This document shows positions 35,451 through 45,399 of a DNA stretch of 64,000 bases, piece after piece. Position numbers and translations under genes: made by a program. Position 1 is the stretch's first letter. Each line of letters begins with the position of its first letter. A model generated the notes under the pieces. The model was not told where the DNA came from. It did no database searches and was given only the letters and a program-made list of their open reading frames with translations. Location: assembly GCA_021234155.1 (NCBI GenBank), contig JAJEKV010000008.1:22907106-22971105 (forward strand), in the 5' to 3' direction. The DNA is from Isoetes taiwanensis. Taxonomy: Eukaryota; Streptophyta; Lycopodiopsida; Isoetales; Isoetaceae.

Positions 35451-36475
35451 CAAGTAGTGGTCTTGCGCATGAGGGCAGATCATGCAGCCTTCCTGCACTG
35501 CATAGATGGAGATTATGTGTTTTTATGTTTCTTCATAGGAGTTGAAGTTGGAATTATAGGTTTTGGGACAAGGCATATTTCTCTTCCAGTCAAATCCTCT
35601 TGCTGAATTTAGTTTGCTTCCTTTTAACTGAAATTTTCAATGTGGACATGATTCCTACCAATGCACTAGGCTAAGGTTTAGAGCCCTTTTTTTGGCAAAA
35701 TGGTGACAGTATTACATGTTGAGCTGTTTGGGTTCAATGCTGTCATGATTCAAACATGAATGTTGCGTTATGAATTCAAATAGTAACATAGTATGACAGT
35801 AAACAGTGAAATTCAAATTCATGTTGCGTTATCATGAATTTTACAACTTGAATTTTGCATGATTCTATCAAACTTGTCCATGTTATACCCACAAACGACT
35901 TCAGTTGGTATCATCACCCTATTCTGAGATAATTAGTAAACTTATCATTCTCCTGTGCGTATGCTGCAATCATTGCAATGAATAAAATAAAATGTTATAT
36001 AGTTAGTATGCTACACATCCATATAAGGCTTCCCAAGGCTTCCCACAATACATTGAAACTGCAGTGCTTTGAAATGCATACAACCTAAGTGTTGTTTCTT
36101 TGAAATGCATTCAAGCTAATCGTTGTTCCAATTGTTTGTGCTTGAGTGGGATAAGACAATTCCTTCCATTAGATGCATCCATTTTTCACAATAAACCCTA
36201 AACTCATAACAATTTCATTAGCTATTCTTAAATGCTCTTGCGAGTGCAAACTTTGGCATCATATGCACAAACAACAAGGTTGCAAATTAAACGGGAGTGT
36301 TGCAGCACTCCCGTTTCAAAGATTCCTTTAGAAAAAGCACGGCACTTCAGAAATTGGGCTTTTTTAAGAAAGGTTCAAAGTTTCAGGAGTATCAGTTTTT
36401 TTTTTGGCCTGTTTTTGGGGCACTCTTTGGACAGGACTTTGGTTTTTTAGAGTTAAGCACATGAAAATAGCAGAT

Positions 36476-36747
36476 TTGAGACATGAGCACGTAATTTATT
36501 AGAGGTCGATGTACAAAAAACACAAATTTAGTAAACATAATAATAATAATTTCATTACTGGTTTTGTGTTATATCAATAATGGTCAATAATGGCAATAAA
36601 TAATAGATGTCTTGAGACATGAGCACGTAATTTATTAGAGGTCGATGTACAAAAAACACAAATTTAGTAAACATAATAATAATAATTTCATTACTGGTTT
36701 TGTGTTATATCAATAATGGCCAATAATGGCAATAAATAATAGATGTC
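36476..36747. repeat. 136-bp tandem duplication
   Basis: TTGAGACATGAGCACGTAAT at 36476 starts a block that recurs almost perfectly at 36612; the only difference I see is GGTCAATAATGG versus GGCCAATAATGG. The block includes ATAATAATAATTTCATTACT. Confidence 0.85.
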
Positions 36748-36835
36748 AATCAAGTAGCCACAACAAAAATCCGTCCGAGATCTAAATTAAAATCTTCTTC
36801 ATTCTTCTTCTTTGCTTCTCGGCTTGACCAGTTTT

Positions 36836-39800
36836 CTATCGTTTCACCTTTCTCGGTGACTTAGGCTTTTTACGTGTTGGTGGTCGCCGGGTATTGTAGC
36901 TAGAGCAACTTCTTTTCAGCTCTGCAAATGTAGCCGTCTTCCAAAGAGCTCGTAAAAAAGGAGGTCAGTATCTCGAAGATGTCATCTTAGCAAAATCGAA
37001 TTAGACTTTGCCACCAACTCTTGATTCTCGCCCGGTAGAGTTGGTAAGGCGAAAAGTCTCATCTTGATGAACTATGCTGACCTCCTTGTCAATGTCAATG
37101 GCTACACAATTCTGGCCCTTCTTAAGTGCACAAGCAATAGTTGTACCCGAGCCGGAAAGCGCGTCAAGCACCCAATCTCTGGGCGTGAGAACATGTCGGA
37201 AGATGGTTAATAAGTTTCGTGGCTTTTGGTAGTGATTCACTATTCTTCCTTGTGCACTAGGGTCCTCGCAACCGGTAGAATACATTTGGAAACTCCAACA
37301 CGTTTGAAAAGTTCGGCATGCATTTGTGTTGAAGTGTTCCATTGTACGCGTTTTCGTCGAAACTCCAATAAGCCACGTGAAGATATTCAACCTTACTTAG
37401 CAGCCAGCCGGCCTCCACCATGGTAATTAATATTTGTTTTGTACCTAAGGAAATTAAAAATAAAGAAGGATTTAAGTCACGACCAAAGAAGCGTATTAGG
37501 AATAGAAACTCCCAACAAGAATTTAAAAATGCTACAGTTGTAACTAACAAAGAAAACAAAGATAAGGAAAACAAAAGGACTTGTGTATTCGAATAAGTGC
37601 TTACCAAACCAGATTTTCATAACCGGCTTTAGGCAGGCGAACCGAAGTGATTCTTGAAGCTGGCTTCCACAAGACCGGATTGCATGCTTGAGTGAAATAT
37701 TACAAGCCTCCAATGTTTTGCCATCGTAATCTGCTTTATGCCGTCGATGAAAGCGTTAAACTCAGAGTTTTTAAATGGCTGGTCGTCAGAATGGCGGTGA
37801 CTTTTCGGCTTAAACCCATATGGAAGGTCGGCTACTACCAAGGTAAAATCTTGGGGCTTTATTGATTCGGTTAATTTGGTGCAATCACCGTGTACAATAG
37901 AGAAGAGGTTATTTTGATCAAAAAAGAGCGTCTTAGTAACAAGAAAAACAACAATATAAAAAACAAATCAACATACCCAGCCTTCAAAATTTGGCGCATA
38001 CTGCACAATCCTAGGATAAAGCTCCTTGCACCTTTCCCAGCTGTCAACATTTAATTGCTCCATTAAGCAGGTTTGACATGTGATGACATTTTTCTGGCTG
38101 TAAGACCACACAAATGTTAGAAGGAAGAAAACTAATAACAAAAGCAACAAAAAAGATCTACTACTGGAATACACTTTGGCTCACACACGATTGCCAAAGT
38201 GTATTCCGGAATACACTTTGGCTTTCGTGTGGGAGCCTAAGTGTATTCTGGAATACACCTTGTCTCCCACGTGAGGACCAAAGTGTATTCCAGAATACAC
38301 TTTGGCTCACACACGAAAGCCAAAGTCTATTCTGGAATACACTTTGTATGTCGCGTGCAAGCCAGTGTTTTTCAAACCACTTGTCCCTACCAAACAAGAA
38401 CCCAAAGTGGCATTCTTACTTGTGGAGCTCCTTGGACATTTCTTCGAGAGTAAATTCTTTATCGACAACCTTTTGCAGTAGCCTTGCTAATATATCCATA
38501 TCTGTGAAGCCCTGCATTTCTCGCCACACAGTGATTGTCATTTCCTTTTTGGGGACGTCGGATCCTTTTTTCTTTTCGGAGACCTTGCCTTTGCTTTTCA
38601 AATCACCACGCTCGAACATGGTGAATATTTCGTTTTGGAGGTCCCAAATCTGGAGAGAAGAAAGCGATATCAGTGGGAGGGCTGTAGGGGTATTCCAGAA
38701 TACAAAAACAACTTACTCTGCCATCTCTGAAGGCTAAATCACCACGCTCGAACATGGTGAATATTTCGTTTTGGAGGTCCCAAATCTGGAGAGAAGAAAG
38801 CGATATCAGTGGAAGGGCTGCAGGGGTATTCCAGAATACAAAAACAACTTACTCTGCCATCTCTGAAGGCTAGCTGGAACCGGTTGTCGAGTGTGGTATT
38901 AGAGGCTGCCGTTTGTTAGCCTCGCATTCGTATTTGAGGCTGACACTCCAAAGACACGCTTCCTTTAGTTCAATGAGTATTGTGGCTTCTTCAAATCATC
39001 TCCATATTTTTCTTTAAATATCATATATCCCACGTGCATGAACACGATTTTGTCCACAAAGCTCATTTTCAGCTTATATTAGTTGTCGACATTGTGTGTG
39101 TTGGCAGCGATTTTGGCTTCCTCGATGCGTAGGGGCCCACGATGCTTGACCTGAGTACGGATAGATATCTTGGGTTGTTTTTTCTTTGTACAACCTTTGT
39201 CTCCTTGCTTTGAAGCTGTGGTTTCCCCAAGGACATAGTGCATGTAATTAATACGCATTTTTTCTCTGTCGTAGTCCTTGGGGTCCATGCTTTAATCGTT
39301 ACGTCAACAAGAACAACAATTGGAGCAACATGGGCATTGGGGTTGCTCCTTATTAACATCCTTCAAATTTCTTAAATGGTCGGCATAGATTTTTCGAACT
39401 TGAAGGGGGCTCACCGACTTCATTCTTGGTGGCAACCTCATTGAGGTTACTGGCAAGTATATTACCCCTTGAACATACTTGTTAAGATTTATTTGTTCCA
39501 TCCTCTCTGAGGTCTTATCCACCTTTTTTTCTTTAATGGCCACCCCAGGAGCCTTGCCCTTTCCCTTCTTCGTTTTTGGTTGTTCCTCGGCCGATTTCGG
39601 CAACAACAAGCTCTGTACCTTCCGCTTCTTTGGTTCTTTAGCAGCTATCGTTTGCCTTGGCCTGCTAAGTTTTTTTGGCTGCACAGGGGGTTCTTCCTCG
39701 TCTTGTTCCTCGGAACCTCTATCTGATGATCTCCCTGAAGAACTAGCGAGGAAGGTGGTGATTGTGACCTTTCTCCATCGATTGCTCGGACTCAGCGATA

Positions 39801-40182
39801 GGAAAGTCCTCGCTTGTCTTTGGAACAAACTGCCTAATTAATGAACACGGCTTCGCTTTTAACCGGTAGTGTGAAAAGAATTTGTGCGATCTTTGGTGGT
39901 TGCACATTGACAATTTTAAAGAATGCGATGTCACAATAATAAAGCCTTGGGAGGTCTTGAAGGAAAGCCTCCCCACGACCTCCTTAATGCGGCAACATCA
40001 GAGACATCTTTTATTGTCCCAAGGTTGACAAACTCGGTGTCGGCGTACCTTTTGTTGCCAGCAATTTTACAGACGTACAGGAACGTCAGTGTGCTGTATT
40101 TTCCATCTGCACCCCTGGTCACGAACCACTGCATTTGAAAATTCTCGTAAATAGCAGGCTCGTATGTGTTCCAGAATAACAT
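36836..40182 (-). CDS. Multi-exon gene: conserved N-terminal domain + linker + beta-class DNA methyltransferase (locus B)
   Basis: Overall gene, read from 40182 down to 36836. Order of parts: conserved N-terminal block (40182-39850), acidic/basic linker (39828-39304), a middle region (39288-38416), an intron holding palindrome array B1 (38350-38160), a short exon (38099-37977), methyltransferase motif IV exon (37935-37629), and motif I exon (37420-37001). After a TAA and a TGA, the same frame reads on to LRALWKTATFAELKRS and a basic RRPPTRKKPKSPRKVKR tail ending at 36836. Introns have GT..AG borders where I could check. The expected start of the N-terminal exon (present in the 58.4 kb copy as PHP-rich sequence) is overwritten here by a 136-bp-spaced repeat of the 40305 block. 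The gene lies back to back with a transposase-like gene (41494-44345). Confidence 0.6.
37001..37935 (-). CDS. Beta-class amino-methyltransferase domain (catalytic exons)
   Basis: The exon 37935-37629 reads NNLFSIVHGDCTKLTES, then LVVADLPYGF. This fits the (D/N/S)PP(Y/W) catalytic motif IV of DNA N6-adenine/N4-cytosine methyltransferases, with Leu at the first Pro. After a GT..AG intron of about 200 bp, the exon 37420-37001 reads RDWVLDALSGSGTTIACALK, then KGQNCVAIDIDKE. This is the S-adenosylmethionine-binding motif I (FxGxGT) and its acidic partner. Motif IV before motif I defines the beta class. The domain is about 230 residues, close to family size. DLPYGF is also kept in the 55-58 kb copy, so Leu is probably genuine. 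Base target and specificity cannot be read from sequence; an RNA substrate cannot be excluded. A frame change near 37,330 may be a sequencing indel. Confidence 0.7.
37977..38099 (-). CDS. Short exon preceding the methyltransferase domain
   Basis: Reads QKNVITCQTCLMEQLNVDSW, then ERCKELYPRIVQYAPNFEGW. It is bordered upstream by CTTACAG and downstream by GTATGT. The CQTC pair could be half of a zinc site. The counterpart in the second copy lies at about 56450-56330. It joins the middle region across the palindrome-array intron. Confidence 0.5.
38160..38355. repeat. Palindrome array B1 (intronic)
   Basis: Five copies of GTGTATTCYRGAATACAC or variants at about 41-bp spacing, with centres CCGG, CTGG and CCAG. 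The dyad at 38193-38222 is a perfect 30-bp palindrome around GTATTCCGGAATAC. It sits between a GT..AG-bordered short exon and the middle-region exon of the methyltransferase gene, so it is read as intron. The counterpart in the second copy is at 56515-56700. Confidence 0.8.
38416..39288 (-). CDS. Middle region of the methyltransferase-linked protein
   Basis: The frame 39288-39079 reads MDPKDYDREKMRINYMHYVL, then GETTASKQGDKGC and PKISIRTQVKHRGPLRIEEA. It is followed by MSFVDKIVFMHVGYMIFKEK, YGDDLKKPQYSLN (about 39065-38960), NTTLDNRFQLAFRDGRVS (about 38905-38850) and IWDLQNEIFTMFERGDLKSK (about 38650). The last piece continues to 38416 with EMTITVWREMQGFTDMDILA. The exon around 38600-38871 is duplicated at exactly 136 bp; the second copy of the locus has it once, so the duplication is probably not biological. 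No family recognised; the composition is that of a soluble alpha-helical protein. Confidence 0.5.
39304..40182 (-). CDS. Conserved N-terminal block and basic linker
   Basis: The exon 40182-39850 reads NFQMQWFVTRGADGKYSTLT, FLYVCKIAGNKRY, and EFVNLGTIKDVSDV, then a frame change. LSFKTSQGFIIV follows, and a tail SEDFPIAESEQS. The frame 39828-39304 begins in an acidic serine-rich stretch (RGSEEQDEEEPPVQPKKLSR), continues PRQTIAAKEPKKRKVQ, AIKEKKVDKTSERMEQIN and GVIYLPVTSMRLPP, and ends with a cysteine cluster CPCCSNCCSC. The same motifs in the same order occur at 13676-12760 and 58307-57540. The protein is therefore conserved between copies that differ strongly in DNA, evidence of past selection. 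The domain is unnamed to me. Confidence 0.6.
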
Positions 40183-40440
40183 TTACTAAACTTGTGCCCT
40201 GAAGGCCAGGAAAAGACAGGAAAACAAGCTAAAATATTGTCACTCTAAGTCATGTTTTTGTGCCTTAATTGGACTCGCAAGTGTTATTTTTAACCTAAAA
40301 TGTATTCCAGAATAACATTTACTAAACTTGTGCCCTGAAGGCCAGGAAAAGACAGGAAAACAAGCTAAAATATTGTCACTCTAAGTCATGTTTTTGTGCC
40401 TTAATTGGACTCGCAAGTGTTATTTTTAACCTAAAAAATG
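40169..40440. repeat. 136-bp-spaced direct repeat overwriting a coding exon
   Basis: TTCCAGAATAACATTTACTAAAC starts at 40169 and again at 40305, and the following 130 bp match. The second locus copy has, at the position of the first unit (58340-58470), a different sequence of nearly equal length that includes exon sequence. The first unit therefore replaces the expected bases. Confidence 0.7.
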
Positions 40441-40504
40441 GTATGTTGCAGCTAAAAAGTGTGTCATCTTAGTGCAAAAAGCAAAGCGTTCTAAAATTAC
40501 AAGC

Positions 40505-40960
40505 AAAATGTATTCGGAATACACTTTTGCTTTCAAAGTGTATTCCGGAATACACTTTGCTCTTCGACCGAAGGGCAATGTGTATTCCGGAATACACCTT
40601 GCACTTGGCCAGTAAGCAAAGTGTATTCCAGAATACACTTTGCTCTTCGCCAGATGGGCAAAGTGTATTCTGGAATACACTTTGGCCTACAGAAGCAAAT
40701 CAGAAAACAAAAGAAAGACGTACTATGTACTTTACATGCTTACCTGTCCATTATTTTCGCTATGTAAATCGGAATACAGCAAATGTATATTGGGCAAAGT
40801 GTATTCTGGAATACACTTTGGCCTACAGAAGCAAATCAGAAAACAAAAGAAAGACATTTTTCTTTTTAAAGGTGCTTACCTTGTCAGTTGTCTTTTTCTA
40901 TGTGATGCGGAATACGTCTTGTCCAAACACTCTGGATAAGTGTATTCTGGAATAGCATTC
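40505..40960. repeat. Palindrome array B2
   Basis: Copies of GTGTATTCYRGAATACAC lie near 40508 (half), 40536, 40579, 40620 and 40662, with later copies near 40799 and 40939. Most are extended by AAA/TTT or GCAAA/TTTGC arms. It lies on the 5' side of the N-terminal exon of the methyltransferase gene and before the divergent transposase-like gene. It may be an intron or a shared promoter region. Other single motif copies occur at 40303 and 41007. Confidence 0.8.
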
Positions 40961-41493
40961 TTGCACACACAGCAAATGCTGCACACAAAATATTATTCCA
41001 GAATAGTATTTGTATTTTCGAATATCATTAGTCCAATCGACTTGTGAGTTAGTAACAAGCCCACAATTTTTTGCAGTTGTTTGACGAATAGCATTCTTGC
41101 ACACACAGCAAATGCTGCACACAAAATATTATTCCAGAATAGTATTTGTATTCTCGAATATCATTAGTCCAATCAACACCTACCTCGACAAGGTCTTTGT
41201 TGCTTCTCAAAGACACTCCGAGTCCAGTAACTAGTAGACTGCCACCACCTTTCCAACCCTCTCCAAGTCCAGTAGGAAACCGGCTGCCACCACCTTTCCA
41301 ATGCTTCTTCAACACCTACCTCGACAAGGTCTTTGTTGCTTCTCAAAGACACTCCGAGTCCAGTAACTAGTAGACTGCCACCACCTTTCCAACCCTCTCC
41401 AAGTCCAGTAGGAAACCGGCTGCCACCACCTTTCCAACCCTCACATTTAACGTAGCAATCTTCCACCCCATTTGTACCCTCCCCGACACTACA
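40950..41493. promoter_or_regulatory. Divergent intergenic region with duplications
   Basis: This is the only space between the two divergent genes, so it should hold both promoters; no TATA box is obvious. GAATAGCATTCTTGCACACA at 40950 recurs 136 bp later (41086). TCAACACCTACCTCGACAAG at 41173 recurs at 41309. The second locus copy has each of these once. Frames on the minus strand here (WKGGGS repeats) come from the repeated GGTGGTGGCAG words. Confidence 0.35.
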
Positions 41494-44345
41494 ATGGCTC
41501 GACCTCAAAGCAAATTTTTGAAACAGACTACCTCCGCCGTTTGTTGTTTCTCCATCTTCACTTACACATGCCAAGAATACAAAGACGTTCAAGGCTGCGA
41601 GATTCTCCATCGTTTCTCCCACCGCGATTTCACTACAAATGAAGGCGCGACCGCAGCATCTACTCCTCTTCACACAAACGTGGTGACACATGGGTTTGCG
41701 AGAATTTGGTCTACTATAAGAGATATGTTTGATCGAACTCCTGTGAAGACGCTACAACAACTTTATTTGGCACATCATATGCTGGCCCATCTCCTTCATT
41801 CAACCTTTGCACCTCCGCCTTATCCGGGTACAGCTTCACGTGGTTTGTTCTCCTCTACAAGCACACCACTAAGAGCAGAGGAGGTCACCCCCAGAGTAGA
41901 ACTCTCTTCAGAAGATGAAGACACCAACGAAGTGCAACGAGATTACACGTTCTCTAGCCGGTCCACCAAGAAATTCACGAGCAATTAGAGACAACTACAG
42001 TTCAATGACATTGGCTGACCAGAATGCCTACTTGGCCTAATAAAATGAGAAGACTTTTAAGAAGTAAATGCTGCTCATTGGGTTGTATCAACAAATTGAA
42101 CATGTCTAAATTACGAGCAATTAGAGACAACTACAGTTCAATGACATTGGCTGACCAGAATGCCTACTTGGCCTATCATGTAAGGCCAGACCGCAACACC
42201 TTCTTGCACTACATTAACCGTCAAGAAGTTTGCCAGAAATGCTTTATGGTTGTCCACCGTTTAGGGTCCACCGGAATGTCTAGAATACACAAAAGATCGG
42301 ACAAAAAATCAAGCAATTGATGATCATTGTGGACCAAGAAGAGTTGTAACCATGCATGCCCTTGCTGCTGTGTCATGGATGGAGAAATATTTTAGAGAAA
42401 CATGTGAGAAGCTGCCTAATAGCAACATGTATCATTTAACAGATAACATCACCAAAAAAGATGTTTTAATGAGTACAAAGAGACTTGCACTTTCAAAGAC
42501 ACATCTCTTACTCACACTTCACGGGATTGTGGAAAAGTGAATTCGGTTTAGTGAAAATTCGAGGAGACCACAGAATGTCCATTTTGCTCAAGGTGTGCGA
42601 ATTAAAAGTCAACGAGAAACCGCAAAAGCAGAGGTCGAAAGAAGTAAGCTCACGTTCTCCAATCTCTCACTTGTTTGAGGAGAAAATGCTTTGACCTGAT
42701 TTCTTTTCTGAGATATTGTGCAATGAGAATCTTGCGGACATCGTGAACAACAAGCGTGAGAGAGAAGAAAGCTTGCCAAGCACAGAAAAAAAGCTCTTGA
42801 ACGTCCACTGCAATACATGTCTAATGTGATTGATGGAATGGACCAAAAAAACAACTCTACCACATTTCTTGAACATTCCTAAAGATGTGCGAGGAGGAAT
42901 GTTTTGTTAAGGTCCACCTTGTAGGAGCTATGGTCTTCAAAGGAAGTCTAAAGTGCAAAGTATTTTGGCGTATCCAAACTTGCATGGTGACCCGAACCTC
43001 ACAATCACAATTCTTAACAAGGTCTGTGCGAGCAAGAGCAATTACCACCGATTGCTTTATCACGCAACTTGACAATACTACAAGGGAGAACAAGAATCAA
43101 ACACTCTTTGCGTACTGTGCCTTGTTAGTGGAGCTAGGGATCTTTAGAAAAGTGAAGCTCGGTTTCTTACTTGTAGGCCACACTCATGATCAGATTGACC
43201 AAATGTTCAGCAGATTTTCTGTGCGCCTTAGAAGGAAGAAGGCTTTCTGTCTTCCTTCTTTAGTTCGAATTATTGAAGATTCTTACACTCCAACTCAGTG
43301 GTCGATCTTCTTAAAGAGACCGCTGATTTGAGAGAGTTTGTTTTCTCTCAACGTTCAAAGAGAACAAAAGTTTGTGAACAAGTTGAATGATCTCACCTTT
43401 CAACATCATATCAAGTTCTACTTGAAGGATGGCCAAAGCTTCTTACAGGGGAAGAAGTATACCACAACTAAGGACTGGAGTCCACCAGAGGGATTACGCT
43501 TCCTTAAATATATTCGGACACTTTCTTCATAGAGCGTCTTTGAGCAACTTCCTCTTAAAAATCCTAAGGAGTCCAAGCGGAAGAAAAGTACCCAGAGTCA
43601 TCCTTAAAAGCCATTGAAAATGGAATTTCCTCGAGTTTTTAAGTACTTCTTAGAAGAAGATCGGATGTGGTGGAGTAATTTCTTTTCGAGCGAGAAAAAT
43701 TGTTGTACAAAATATAGCTCTAAAGGCAGGTTGCAAGAACCATTTCAATGGCCTAAGACCTTCCATCAACCCCAAAGCACCAAGCGGGTCCAAGCGATTG
43801 CTACATTTGCAAGCGTAGTAGAAGGCGAGGAGGACCGAGTCATGTACCTCGGACCAAGGCAGGGAATGAGCCTCAAGGTAATATCCGCACGAAATTACCA
43901 AAGGTATGCTAATTGCTCTTCCGACCGAGGGAGGATGACAAAGGTCGACCGATTCTGGATAGCAAAAGTGCTTGACACGGTCCAAGGAGGAAGGCTTAGT
44001 CACTAAACTCAAGATTCATTGGCTTGCAACTTTTCGGAAAATGCTTTTGAAGGTAGATATGAGTTAGAAATGAGAAGCCAAGGAAAAGGGAGAAAGTCCA
44101 AGAAGGTGGGTTGTAGGGACGAAGCTGAACCTTAATGGCGTGACTATATTGTGCTATGATTTTAAATTGAAATCGACAATCGTCCCGGAAGACTATCAAT
44201 TTGCTTAAAAAAGCTTGTAATTACTGAAGAAGATGATGAAGAAGGTGGTGACAATGCTTCACCAGTCTGTTGATAGTGATGAGGAAGATAACGCAAGCAC
44301 TTCCTCAGTGATGATGAAAGAAGTGAAGGTGATGGCGATGGCATA
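41494..44345 (+). pseudogene. Transposase-like gene with GHTxxxxD motif (DUF7869-like), frameshifted
   Basis: The coding path is intron-poor and crosses several frames. It opens MARPQSKFLKQTTSAV (41494) and has an acidic segment with LSSEDEDTNEVQRDYTF. At 42049 come KMRRLLRSKCCSLGCINKLN (a Cys cluster), RDNYSSMTLADQNAYLAYHV, and EVCQKCFMVVHRLGSTGMSR (42219). At 42370 come MEKYFRETCEKLPNSNMYHL and TDNITKKDVL. At 43030-43240, ITTDCFITQLDNTTRENKNQ and FLLVGHTHDQIDQMFSRFSV match the most conserved core of this eukaryotic family, which I place as DUF7869-like from memory. The D, DN..EN and GHT...D residues suggest an RNase H-like catalytic fold; this is inference. A C-terminal domain (GRPFWIAKV-type in the frame near 43945, then LVTKLKIHWLA) and an acidic tail end near 44345. 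A 61-bp coding piece at 41977-42040 is replaced by sequence from 136 bp downstream. Confidence 0.6.
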
Positions 44346-44349
44346 AATG

Positions 44350-44837
44350 AATATGACTTACTTCAATTTTTTGTTAAATATTTTATCCTCTGAAATTAGA
44401 GTTTCTCTCTTAAAACATACTTTAAGAACATTCTATTTGCTAAGAAAAGTGACACTTTAAAAAAGTCAATTCTTTCGTTGCAAAAAAAAATTAGTCATTT
44501 TGGGGGGGTCAAAATAGAATTTCATGCACCTTTTTTTTTAACCTCGTTTTACCCCCTTTTTTGTAAAAAAAAAGGGAATCTTTGAGGAATATTCCTTTCG
44601 CTCTCGTTTCAATGATTTGCTCCCGTTTAATACGCAACTTTGTTAAACATTGCAAGCGCATAATAAAGTTTGTGAAACCCTTGCATTTCTAGCCCGAAGA
44701 GCACCAGAGCGGCAATGTCTTTTTAGCTCGAGCAACGTCTGAGAAAAATATCACTCTCATCTATAACCTTTACAAATCAAGTCTGACAATGCCCAACCAA
44801 GCACCACCAGGCATACATTTGCGCGGACGTTAAAATT
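44350..44837. other. 3' flank of the transposase-like gene
   Basis: AT-rich sequence with homopolymer runs (TTTTTTTT near 44530, AAAAAAAA near 44568). It is shared with 62970-63310 of the second copy. Nothing coding. Confidence 0.5.

Positions 44838-44924
<87 letters not shown>
44838..44924 (+). repeat. (TCTA)n microsatellite
   Basis: About 21 perfect TCTA units; the same locus in the second copy (63315-63386) has about 18. Confidence 0.97.
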
Positions 44925-45190
44925 GTGTACCTATTTTGTGTTTTGCATATCTATACCTAACTTTTATTGATGTACTTAACTACTTCAAAATGAGCATAAA
45001 TTTTGGGACTGTCTTCTCAAATTTCTGTCTTTAGAGGGTTCCTTAGCAAGCATTATTTTCTCTATTGAAATCCATTATTTAAGCACAAAGTTAATACAAG
45101 GATAATATTGTCATTAGATAATTTAATTAAAAAAACAATTACAAAAGCACATAATGTCCTTTCTTGACAACATGTGATCACATAACATTA

Positions 45191-45220
45191 GCCCGGCAAC
45201 GCCGGGCGCACATTTACGGG
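45191..45220 (+). other. Helitron-like 3' hairpin (copy 1)
   Basis: GCCCGGC-AAC-GCCGGGC at 45191-45207 has the same stem length and AAC loop as the confirmed Helitron end at 6234. It is followed by GCACATTTACGGG and T; the second copy (63818-63846) reads GACATTTACTGG and T. CTGG would satisfy the CTRR rule, CGGG would not. If real, the methyltransferase/transposase cassette lies just upstream of a Helitron end. The matching 5' end was not found with confidence. Sequence similarity between the two locus copies continues past this point. Confidence 0.4.
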
Positions 45221-45399
45221 TGCTTGATAGTCATGAGACATTGTGGGCAGTTCGAATCAATGACTCATCCATGCATTTCACTTTTACCCCAGCTCATTTT
45301 TGATGTCCCTTTTGCCCCCCAATTTAGTACTAAAATCAATAAAGGTGGTTGGAAATATTGGAGGCAATTTTAAATTTAGAAAACAAAAATAGGAATAAA

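Noticed and set aside
39850-40182. BAH or chromo domain call for the N-terminal block
   Set aside because: The size and beta-strand-like pattern invited it, but no diagnostic BAH or chromo residues could be aligned by eye.
38160-40960. CRISPR array
   Set aside because: The repeats are short perfect palindromes with similar, non-unique spacers in intron positions of a eukaryotic gene; there are no cas genes.
41173-41691. 172-codon minus-strand frame with WKGGGS repeats
   Set aside because: It overlaps the start of the plus-strand transposase-like gene, depends on a 136-bp duplication, and is not kept in the second copy.
30907-45220. TCTATATAATC at 30907 as the 5' end of a 14-kb Helitron ending at 45220
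   Set aside because: The TC..TATATAA match is short and AT-rich, follows A by chance often, and nothing else ties it to the hairpin.
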